From Siphlonurus alternatus (taxonomy: Eukaryota; Arthropoda; Insecta; Ephemeroptera; Siphlonuridae): a stretch of 64,000 nucleotides of DNA. Under the pieces are notes generated by a model. The model did not search any database and was not told the origin of the DNA. It saw only the letters and a list, made by a program, of their open reading frames with translations. The position numbers and the translations under genes are program-made. Of this stretch, positions 48,635 through 58,001 are shown in pieces (within the stretch, counting starts at the first letter, position 1; each line of letters starts with the position of its first letter). The DNA is taken from NCBI GenBank assembly GCA_949825025.1, contig OX463787.1:15497707-15561706 (forward strand), read 5' to 3'.

Positions 48635-48957
48635 GAGGTATTAGAATGTGAAAATTTAAGTGGCTTAATCGAAAGAAGGGGTAAAAATATGGTACTCTGA
48701 ATTTTTTCAGATTTTCCTGAGACCGGGAACTATTTTTAAAAAAATTATTGAAAGTCTATTTTATGACGTCACGGGCGGCACTGCCGTATCCTTTTTCTTA
48801 AGAAGTGCCACCCGTGACGTCATGCATCAAAATAGACTTTCAATAATTTTTTAAAAATAGTTCCCGGTCTCAGAGAAATCTGAAAAAATTCACAGTACCA
48901 TATTTTTACCCCTTCTTTCGATTTAGCCACTAAAATTTTCACATTCTAATATCTCAT
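48635..48957. mobile_element. Hairpin MITE, family F3
   Basis: ATGAGGTATTAGAATGTGAA at the left, inverted as TTCACATTCTAATATCTCAT at the right. Long clean arms include GGGTAAAAATATGGTACTCT and TTATGACGTCACGGG. It shares the CTGAATTTTTTCAGAT block with F1, F2 and F4 but has different ends. Confidence 0.92.
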
Positions 48958-49139
48958 AGAATGCTGTAATTTTGATAGCTTATTTTTGCTTCCTTGTATC
49001 TAAGGTAATGTAGTTTTCAATGGAACAGGATAAAGTAATTTATAATTTAAAGTGTCATTAGAATAAAAAAATTTTTTACACAAGTTTTTGTATTATAAAT
49101 TTTTTTATGCTTGTTCTGATATTATTATTTCAGTGCCGA

Positions 49140-50935
49140 TTAATTTTCACATATAAATTTTAGTTCGACAAAACACATTTCGTCATACCATTGCGATGAT
49201 GGTATGGATACATACACACACACATCTGAGTAAATGTCATAAGAAGGTTGGCTGCTAGCCCAGTGGGTAAATGAAAATAGTTGTCCAGAGCCGGCCCAGC
49301 GCCAATCCCCCAACCATTTCTCTCCGCTAGTCCAAAAGCGACCTGAATAACCTGAAATCAAAATATATTTCCATCAAAGAACAAAATATTGATTTAAATT
49401 TTTTTTTCAAAATTTGAACTCTCCGTTGCAATTTTAAAGTGTCATGTTGTAATAATTATGTCAGTAAATATTTAAACAGTGCATGAGTGTAATATATAAT
49501 ACGGGACATTTACTAACATAGAAGTTACATCTTTTAGAAACAAGATTAAAAAAAAGTAAAAAATGTAATTATTTAATATAATGACGTTAAACACTTTACT
49601 GAGTAATTTTTCTACACTATATAAAATTGAAAAAAAAAAAAATGCAGGTAATAAATTCGTAAATTGAAACAAAATTTATGAATTGTTAAAAAATTACGTT
49701 TTTAGTGTTTTTATGAGGCTACTCATATTGCTCAATTGACAAAATCAAATAACTCTCACCATTGTTTTTCAAATAGTCATAGACTTGCTGTGATTGTTCT
49801 TCGTCATCAAAACTAATCAGCCTCATTCCATTGCCATTGCACAACCGCTGGGCTTCCATGGTATATAACTGAAAAACATATTGAACATATGTGTAACATT
49901 ATTGAAAAATATTAATAATTTTTTCCTTATGAAGTTACTCCTACTTAAATGAGAATTTATACGTTTGATATTTTAAATTTAAATATATATATATTTTTTT
50001 TTTTGCGTGCATGCAATGTATAAGTAAATCTTTACGAGTTAGCAAAACAATTTTAAAACAAAAAGAAGTATTTGAGTTAAATTATAATAAGGGGCATTCA
50101 CAAAGTCTTAAGGCCACATTTAGGGCTCGATAATTTAAGACCAGAAATTTTAGGTCTAAAAAGCATGCCTAAAATCAGGCTTTAAATTATCGAGCCCTAA
50201 ATGTGGCCTTAGGGCTTTGTGAATGCCCCTTAATATATATTATCAAGGCACCAAAAGCAGCCTCGTTCATTTAGGAACTTCATAAATTTTCAGATATATT
50301 TTTATTTTTTTCGGAGTTCGTTGTTTTATTAATAAATTCTTTTTTCATATTATGTTACTCACGTTTACACCTTCAGGGCTAATGTAGTATCGTTTGCTTC
50401 CAATAATAACCGAGTCAGCAGGGTCGATTTCTGCATGGAACACAAAATAAACACATAATAAAATTAATATTTTTTTATTTTATGAAAACCTGTTTTAAAT
50501 ATTTTCTTTTATCTTAGTTTGAAAAAAAAATTTAACAGAAAAAAAGAGCCGTCACAAAGAAAATTGATGATCTAATTGTTAGTTATGAAATACATAGTTA
50601 AATACAGGCTGGCGTTACTTTAAGACTTATTTCTTTTGTTGTTTACAATTTTATTAGACGTTGAAACATTTTCATGTAAAGTAAAAGCGAATACAGAAAA
50701 AAATATACAATGTTTAAAATTCATTATATTACCTGTTATTTTGGCAGAATCCTTACTTGCAGATCCATTTTTAAGTGGAGCTTGGGAATAAGCCTGTGGA
50801 CATTTTTTTTCAATGAACGTATTGACGCATGTGCCATGTATATATTCAATTTATGACTTTTTTCAATGTAGTTGTAAATTTTACCTGCAAAATTACGCAG
50901 CCGATGACGAAAATAAACAATTTTGTTTTCATCAT
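49140..50935 (-). CDS. C-type lectin 3 (secreted, single CTLD), five exons
   Basis: Exons 50935-50885, 50793-50733, 50430-50363, 49868-49760 and 49351-49140 give 166 aa from the first of two tandem ATGs (165 from the second at 50932, which aligns with its neighbours). Signal peptide (M)MKTKLFIFVIGCVILQ. Landmarks: IDPADSVIIGSKRYYISPEG, MRLISFDDEEQSQ, FWTSGEKWLGDWRW, the long-loop QPS, WYD and FICE. The four CTLD cysteines are present. It is the most compact gene of the array (1.8 kb). Intron 3 holds the MITE at 50090-50232. A block of upstream sequence matches that of lectin 2, interrupted here by a 5S-type SINE. The promoter module is at 50997-51022. Confidence 0.93.
50090..50232. mobile_element. 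Hairpin MITE, GGGGCATTCACAAAGTCTTAAGG family, in lectin 3 intron 3
   Basis: TAAGGGGCATTCACAAAG at the left and CTTTGTGAATGCCCCTTA at the right, with CCACATTTAGGGCTCGATAA / TTATCGAGCCCTAAATGTGG next. The arms are almost perfect, so it is young. It shares only the terminal motif with the 19646 family. Confidence 0.92.
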
Positions 50936-50996
50936 TTCAAGTCGTATTTTCTTGCTAACACTTTTTCAATATTGGATTATTATATCGTACGATGCG

Positions 50997-51022
50997 CAAC
51001 TTATAACCAAATTGAAGATAAG
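50997..51022 (-). promoter_or_regulatory. Lectin 3 promoter: GATAAG - 11 nt - TATAAGTTG
   Basis: TATAAGTTG at 51005-50997 on the minus strand, about 70 bases before the ATG. GATAAG at 51017-51022 on plus, with exactly the spacing seen in lectins 2, 4 and 5. Confidence 0.7.
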
Positions 51023-51144
51023 AGTATGACATGCGCTCAAGCTCTTTATCATTAATGTACTTGATGACCTTTTTCTGTGTTTTCTCAACTTCACTACTTG
51101 ATAAATACCGGACAGTTCTTACCATATCGTGTTAGTGAGGTGCT

Positions 51145-51545
51145 TTTTTTTTTTTTTTTAAATCAAACCCTTTTGGGTACTTCTAATTACTAATTACATA
51201 CTACTTTGAAACTCCGAACCTTCCGAAACCCTGACTTGAGCGTTTCGCGTGCTCTTCCGGAACGGAGGCGGCCACGGCCTTGCAATCCATCCCGGCATTT
51301 GTCTGCGACTGAGGGAAACGTGGAAACCTCAGTCAGGATGGACGCTACAGATTTTGTCAATGAACCGGAAGTGCAATGGTCCAAAGCCAGGGGAACCACG
51401 TAGTGGAAAAGTGCAATGATTTACCCCTGGGTGGGAAACGTGGTTTTTGTTGAAAACGGTTACCCATCCAACTACTAACCACGCTCTGCGTTGCTCGACT
51501 TCGGTGATCTGACGAGACTCACATGCAGTCAAGCGCGCTCTCCTA
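51145..51545 (-). mobile_element. SINE with 5S-rRNA-derived head
   Basis: The minus strand begins with a 5S-like segment, 51540 to about 51440: GTCTCGTCAGATCACCGAAG, TCGAGCAACG and GGTTAGTAGTTGGATGGGTA. These match the 5S rRNA region with its internal pol III box A and box C. Then comes a body with TGGACCATTGCACTTCCGG and the core CATCCTGACTGAGGTTTCCA, CAAATGCCGGGATGG, GGCCGTGGCCGCCTCCGTTC. The 3' end is CAAAAGGGTTTGATT with a poly-A tail (T run at 51147-51160 on plus). It lies 210-610 bases upstream of lectin 3. Confidence 0.88.
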
Positions 51546-51574
51546 TCTTAGTAAACTCGTCCTCCAGTCTCTTA

Positions 51575-52180
51575 AAAGACGCTTTCCCATGGAGTGATGT
51601 CAAGCGGGGCTTGGCGAGGTGAGAAAAGCGCACTTGCTTAAATATTGCATGGTAGCCATCTTGGCGATAAAATCGCTCCCCTCCATGCGGAAAGCGATTT
51701 TCTCTTAAGGTATAGAGATAACGTCGGTCAGCTGTTTTTTTACCTCCATTTTATTAACATGTAAACCTTATATAGCAAATTCACAAAAATTCAGATTTTT
51801 TTTTTGAGAGGCAGATATTAGTGCCTAAATGTCATAGAAAAAGTTTCAAAACAATTTAAAGAGACGATTTTGTTGAATTAATTTTTTAGTTTGTCTCTCC
51901 ATGGGAAAGCCCTATGCTGAAAATTAAATAAATTAATTGAAAAAAATCGGCTCGTTAAATTGTTTTGAAATTTTTTCTATGGCTTTTAGGCACTAATATC
52001 TGCCTCTCAAAAAAATTTCAGAATTTCTGTGAATTTGCTAAGGTTTATATGTTAATCAAAATGGAGCTAAAAAACAGCTGACGGACGTTATCTCTACCTT
52101 AATAAGATGGTTACCATTCGATATTAAAGCAAGTGCGCTTTTCTCGCCTCGCCAAGCGCCGCTTGACATCATCATTTTTG
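51575..52180. mobile_element. Palindrome split by a TTAA-flanked palindrome
   Basis: Left arm about 51596-51664 (TGATGTCAAGCGGGGCTTGG, GAAAAGCGCACTTGC) pairs with right arm about 52107-52178 (GCAAGTGCGCTTTTCTCGCC, GCGCCGCTTGACATCATC). The 51705-52102 element sits in what was the loop, next to GCGATTTTCTC. Confidence 0.88.
51705..52102. mobile_element. TTAA-flanked palindrome, second copy
   Basis: TTAAGGTATAGAGATAACGT at the left and ACGTTATCTCTACCTTAA at the right, with the same interior arms as the 40688 copy (AACATGTAAACCTTATATAG, GAGGCAGATATTAGTGCC). It is again inserted inside another palindrome. Confidence 0.9.
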
Positions 52181-52184
52181 TTGT

Positions 52185-52703
52185 TTTGTTGTTATAAATA
52201 TAATGAACATTTATCTTCAATAATATATTTTATAGTACATACAAAAATGTAAATACATCATTTCTTTCAACCATTTGCACATAATGAGAACATAAATATA
52301 CGAAAAAAAATTTGTCAATTCATACTAATTATCAACAAGTCCCCCCACGCATGTAGTCAGGGGTTAAAAGGCCACAAGATGTACTTGTAGATAATTTAAG
52401 GTACGTAAAGATAGCTCACAAGAACTAATTAAGTGGGAAAATTTATGGAGTGATGTATGGAAAAATGCGTACGTCACCAAAAAAAAATTAATAATGCAAA
52501 ATTATAGTTTGTCATCAGTTTTATGTAGAATTGAAATGCAAATGTTATTTTAATTCATCATTAAAAATTATATATCGTCGTATACAAATTTTGGGATAAA
52601 GCAAAATAATTGTTTCAGGTTCATGTAATAAAAATTAAAATAAATAAATTATTTTTTTTAACTATTTTCCCAAATTTCATAATACACCTTATAACATATT
52701 ATA

Positions 52704-52775
<72 letters not shown>

Positions 52776-53970
52776 TATATATATATAAATGCCAATTATT
52801 TGAAATAAAAAACGAAAACAGAAATGTCCTATATGTTTCAATCTCTCTATGGAGTTAAAAAAACAATGTATTTTTGTTAAATTGTTTTAATTCTTAGTCT
52901 TTATTTTAGATATATAAAGGAATACAAAAGGTGGTCAGTTTATGGCAGACTATATTTCATAACATATGCTTTAAGATACAATTAATAAAGTACGAAACAC
53001 TACAAATTCAGAGAGGGGATTGCGCTGACGTCATGCGAGGAGGGCCAGAATGCAAGGACTAGCATATAAACAAAGTGTGCAATAATTTTTTATACTTAAC
53101 GTAATAAAATAAATCAAATTTAAATACTTTAATAATACTTTAACAGTACACGATAGAACTCAAAAAAAAAATCTCACCGCCAAAAAACTGGTTAAAAGTA
53201 TTTTTTATATTTTTTTTCGTTATTTTGCCTATGCTCACTGTATAATCTGGCCTGCCAAAACTTTCTCTTTTCCCTCCCTCTTGCGCCCCCTTCGCAATGT
53301 GTTGGTATAGGGAAACCCCTCTCCCGCCTCACGTAAACATAAACAGAAATCAGCTCTATAAACTTGGTTTCCGACGTAAATTTTCAAATATTGTTCATCT
53401 CATGTTCACAAATACCAGTCTTTGATGGCATTCAATTTATAACACTAAAGATTGAGTGCTTTACATACTTGACTATAATAGAACCATGCCATGTTTAAAA
53501 TGTGATAGCAAATTTATGTTTATTGATACTTAAGAGTGGTATGACCTTTAGAGGCTTCAAATGTTCCCTGGCGGGAAAATTAGCCACATAAGCCACCATG
53601 TTAGAAAATTTGAATTTTTTCTCAGTAACTATTTTTACAACCTTTGAAACCATCACCTACCCCCATCCCCCACTTAGGGGTGTCTGTTAATGAATCAAAA
53701 ATTTATTCTAAAATTATTCTTTAATGTTAAAAAAAGAAATTTCGTGTTATTTTTTACATAGGTTTAGATAGGACGGTGGGAACACCGCAAAATCAGCTGA
53801 CTTGAAACCTCTATATAGTTTAAACCACGTGTAAAAGACGAAGAGTTGGCAAGCTCAACCGAATGTCATGATTTTCACATATGCTGCAGTCTATATACAT
53901 ATTATGTAATAAAGATTTGGATAATCATACTAAAATTCAAAAAAACCCGAATTTTGAAATTTTTAAATAG
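52185..53970. other. Spacer between lectins 3 and 4
   Basis: A (TA)n microsatellite at 52707-52777. A less AT-rich unannotated patch at 52990-53340 includes GCGCTGACGTCATGCGAGGA. No exon is recognised. Confidence 0.5.
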
Positions 53971-53974
53971 GTTT

Positions 53975-56753
53975 TTAATATTCACAAATAAAGTGTGATT
54001 GTATCGCAAGACAGTCTTCGTCGTGCCAAAACCGTGTTCCTGCATTGTAATAGACGCACGCTGAAGTGCTCACTAAATTAGGCTCGCCAACAGCCCAGTT
54101 TGTATATGTGAACAGTTGGCCAGTGCTTGCCCATCGCCAAGCTCCTTGCCATTTTTCTCCACTTGTCCAGAATCTATCTGTAATACCTGAAATCAAAATT
54201 AATACATAAAATGGAGAATTGTTTTAACAATGTATCGACTGCATAACAATTTATTGCAGAAATGGATAGAGGGTTGGAGAGTGCTAAGTTATGTTACTTT
54301 ATTTATTTTTATTTTTTTAGATTGAGACAAGAAGTATAATTGCTTAATTTTTTTGCCGAGGTCATGCAGGTTTGAACCCATGCCCTTTTCAGGTACTATC
54401 CTTTTTTAATAATTAAATAATAGTAATAAAGAAGTGACGCCTCTTGACACTTCTCTCTGTATAGTATACTTTCCGATAGTAAAATTTGAGGTCGATACTC
54501 CATTGAAAACTTATTTATTCTACTGTATATTTTGAGACCCAAGTATAGAATATGTAGTTCTGACGTCATAGTATCATATAGCAATATTTTTGGAATTCTT
54601 CCAAAAAAATAAAATGAATCGTAGTAATAATATTGCATTACTGAAGAGTTATATTTCCAAATTTATAGTAAAAAAATCAATTAATATGAATGAATATATT
54701 CGAGTGATCGTAATGTGTGTTTTTTTCTCAGTGTTAACTGTAAAATTAATTTTGCAAGGCAATTTAACATGGTGTGTGAATTACAGAAAATTTCATCTGT
54801 AGCTCTAAATTTATGTCTCTGTTTTAGGTCTTGAAATCTTACCATTATCAGTCAAATAGTCGTAGATCAGCTGTGATTTTTCTTCTTCGTCAAAACTAAT
54901 CAGCTTCATGCCATCGCTGTTGCAAAACCGCGTGGCTTCCAGGGGACTTACCTTAACAATTTATAACAAAATTAATCACCTGCTTTTAATTTAATTGTTT
55001 TTCTTCACAATGTGTTGCTTACTTTTTAATTTCTACTTTTTTGAAAGATAATATATATAGAACACTTGAAAACATTAATCTTTTTTAAGTGTTTTATCTT
55101 TGAATTAATATGTGTAGTGAAAAATGCTACGTTAATTAAATGAAATGTATTACAATTATAACTTAAAATTGAAAAAAAAATCTTCATTTTATTTTAATTT
55201 ATGAATTCATTTAAATTTTTGTACGTACTGTTGTTAATTGATTGATTGATTGGTATTTTGGGGCAATTGACATATTTTGGTCATGTATGCCTCCTGGATA
55301 AATAATGTTTGTTAAATATTGAATGTAATTTAAAAATAATAATAATAATAATCCATAACATGTGTGATTGAAAATTTTATAATTGGAAATGATTTTGACA
55401 ATTTTTAATACAGAAAATAATGTGAAAGACAGTGAAAATACTATTATTAATCTTTATTTTAAAATATTTATTCTAAATGATGATATCAATCATGTCATTA
55501 TGAATTACTTACTTCCACATTGTCAGGGCTAAAGTAGTAATATTTGCCTCCAAGATTAATATAGGTAGCAGGGTCGATACCTGTATAAAATACAATATAT
55601 ACATGATATATTTTTATTTATTTTTATTCCATCCAAATTACAAAAGAAAAATACAAGTAAAAAGGATGCGGATAACCAGCAAAGCACCACAGGCACTATT
55701 TCACTAATGTGGATGATACCCTCAACTATAATTAAATTTAACAGCTATACCAGCTTGTGTCATATATACATAAGTATTAGGAACTAATGTATATGTATAC
55801 TAATGTGGCTGATACCACATTAGTATACATATACATGTATATGTATTGATGCATCAATATACATGATAATGCAAAATCTTTATGGTTTAATCCTTTTCTC
55901 ATCCCATGAAATTCTTATATATTTTTTTTTAATATAATATATTGATACCATAAATTGATTGAATGAATTAATTTAAATTGCTTTTAAGCATCGGCTATAC
56001 AGCCATCAAAGACATTAATTGCGGTAATTATTTAAAAAAAAAAAAAAAAAAAAAATTGTTAAAAATTTTAAGAAGAAAATAAAGCTTTTATAGCTTCTAT
56101 TGATTTGAAAAGTCACCAAATATCATTCATGTATATTTGATACCATAAACAAGGACAACAACAGAAATATATAATAATTTATAAATAATATAAAATTATA
56201 AATTTAATAAAAATACAAGGAAGGACATCCACAAAGCACTTTAACCCCCACTTTAGCCTCAATTTTTATCCCTGGTGCTAAACCAGTGGCTAACCTTGTT
56301 TAGACCATGGGTTAGCACCATGTTTAGCACCAGGGATAAAAATCAAGGCTATAGTGGGGGTTAAAGTGCTTTGTGAATGTCCCTCAAAGTGTTTAATATT
56401 GGGGGGCATTCACAAAGCACTTTAACTCCCACGTTAGCCTTGATTTTTTTCCTGGGTGCTAAACCATAGGCTAAACATATTCTAAAATTTAAAATTCAGG
56501 TTTATTTTATATAATAATAAAAATTATCGTTTTACCTGTTTCTTTAGCAGACACTCCGCTTGCAGAGGCTTTCTCAACTGAAGCCCCAGAACAATGCTGT
56601 GGACAGTTTTTTTATTAAATAGCAAAAAGGATTAAAAACAGTTCTTTAATGCTGATTTTTTTGTTACAATTCTATTTTAATGCAGATGTATATAATATAT
56701 TTTACCTGTAAAATTGCGCACCCGATGACGAAAAGAAACAATTTAATCTTCAT
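53975..56753 (-). CDS. C-type lectin 4, EPN-type (secreted), five exons
   Basis: Exons 56753-56706, 56596-56536, 55580-55513, 54951-54843 and 54186-53975 give 165 aa. Signal peptide MKIKLFLFVIGCAILQ. Exon 2 adds a cysteine at the mature N terminus (HCSGASVEK). Landmarks: KYYYFSPDNVE, MKLISFDEEE, FWTSGEKWQGAWRW. The only canonical calcium/mannose-type pair in the array is here, EPN at 130-132 with WHD at 149-151 in WHDEDC, then FICEY. This copy is therefore the best candidate for calcium-dependent binding of mannose-type sugars. Introns carry the 54226 F1 element and the GGGGGCATTC pair at 56222 and 56400. The promoter module is at 56811-56834. Confidence 0.93.
54226..54505. mobile_element. 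Hairpin MITE, family F1 (decayed), in lectin 4 intron 4
   Basis: TATTGCAGAAATGGATAGAG near the left end and TTTGAGGTCGATACTCCATT at the right. The middle has GCAGGTTTGAACCCATGCCC. The right arm has lost its inner half. Confidence 0.75.
56222..56465. mobile_element. GGGGGCATTC-family MITE plus adjacent half copy, lectin 4 intron 2
   Basis: Complete copy 56222-56386 (GGACATCCACAAAGCACTTT ... AAAGTGCTTTGTGAATGTCC). It is followed 14 bases later by a second left end, GGGGGGCATTCACAAAGCAC, that breaks off at about 56465 (GCTAAACCATAGG). Confidence 0.9.
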
Positions 56754-56810
56754 CTTTCCAAGTCAAAGTGTCGTCTTGAGAATATTAGATTGAAGCTGTC
56801 GTACTTGAAG

Positions 56811-56834
56811 ATTTATAATAAAATTACAGATAAG
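56811..56834 (-). promoter_or_regulatory. Lectin 4 promoter: GATAAG - 11 nt - TATAAAT
   Basis: TATAAAT at 56817-56811 on minus, about 60 bases before the ATG. GATAAG at 56829-56834. Downstream, TACGACA and ATCTAATATT are shared with lectin 5. Confidence 0.7.
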
Positions 56835-57121
56835 AATGTATCATGATCAAAAAATCCCATGATAAAATAAGAGAGATTAAATGCGGTACATGTTACAGTT
56901 GATATGTATACCTAACATTATTTATTTTACAATTAAATGATTATATCCAATATAATGTGTATATAAGTATTTATTTATTTACATTAAAATTTTAATTCTA
57001 AAAAGAAAATTTCATTATTTTTTGTGTTATAATCATTTAACCAAAGAATATACCAAAGAATGTATACATTAGGAAATCTTAATTCTTTGATTTAACTGCA
57101 TGGATTAATTAATAATTAATT

Positions 57122-57345
57122 CATCAATAGCCAATCACAACAACCGTGACGTCATCAATAGCCAATCACAGCCCGATAAAATGACGTCACGGTTGTCCCA
57201 TCAGGTGTACCACCCTAATTCAGATATTTTAAATATTTTTTTAAAATTAGTTCCCGCACTCCAAAAAATCTGAAAAAATTCAGAAAAGCATAATTTTAGG
57301 TATATTTTCTAATTATGAAATAAAAAAATGCAACCATTATTGTCT
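57122..57345. mobile_element. Solo arm of family F4
   Basis: AATAGCCAATCACA repeated with GTGACGTCAT, then CCCATCAGGTGTACCACCCT ... TGCAACCATTATTGTCTATT. It matches the right half of the 45395 element; the left half is missing. Confidence 0.85.
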
Positions 57346-57535
57346 ATTGTATTTTTTATTCAGTTTATAAACCAAACATACGTGACGTCACTGCAACGCA
57401 TATTGCATAATTTACAGGAGCCTGCCACGCCATAGTGTTGCATCTGCAGCGTGTAAGGGAGAAAATGTAGAAAAAAAAAATATAATAATGCATGGTAATT
57501 AATTCATTTATTATAAAAAATGCACAAGCTACGTT

Positions 57536-57862
57536 TTGGACAATTTGCATGACATATTTTTATTACAGAAATGGATAGAGGGTATATATACCAAATTATG
57601 CTACTCTGAATTTTTTCAGATTTTTTTGAGAGTGGGAACTATTTTTAAAAAATTATTGAAAGTCAGTTTTATGACGTCACGGGCGTTTAGCGCCTATCCT
57701 TTTTTTAAGGATAGACTCCTCGTGACGTCATAAAATCGACTTTCAATAATTTTTTAAAAATAGTTCCCCATCTCTAAAAAATCTGAAAAAATTCAGAGTA
57801 GCATATAACTTTGCACCCTCTATTCATTTCTGCAATGAAAAAATGTCATGCAAATTGTCTAT
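57536..57862. mobile_element. Hairpin MITE, family F2
   Basis: TGGACAATTTGCATGACATA at the left and TGTCATGCAAATTGTC at the right. Long arms with CTGAATTTTTTCAGATTTTT and GACTTTCAATAATTTTT. The centre GTGACGTCACGGGCG resembles that of F3. Confidence 0.9.
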
Positions 57863-58001
57863 TATACCTGGCAACAATGGCAATTTTTTTTCTTTATTTT
57901 TTTCAATGTTTTAGAGCGTACGTACGGTTTGTCAACAGGAGGGGAGGTAAACAGCTGAGCGTTGTCCTGTAAGTAGGCAACCCAACAATCTCGTGTAGTT
58001 A

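Noticed and set aside
50813..51055. 80- and 66-codon plus-strand frames
   Set aside because: Antisense of lectin 3 exon 1 and its promoter.
51190..51532. Three overlapping open frames of 65-69 codons
   Set aside because: They lie entirely within the 5S-headed SINE on both strands, with no coding signature.
51440..51540. A true 5S rRNA gene
   Set aside because: Only the promoter-bearing part matches well; the 3' part diverges into the SINE body.
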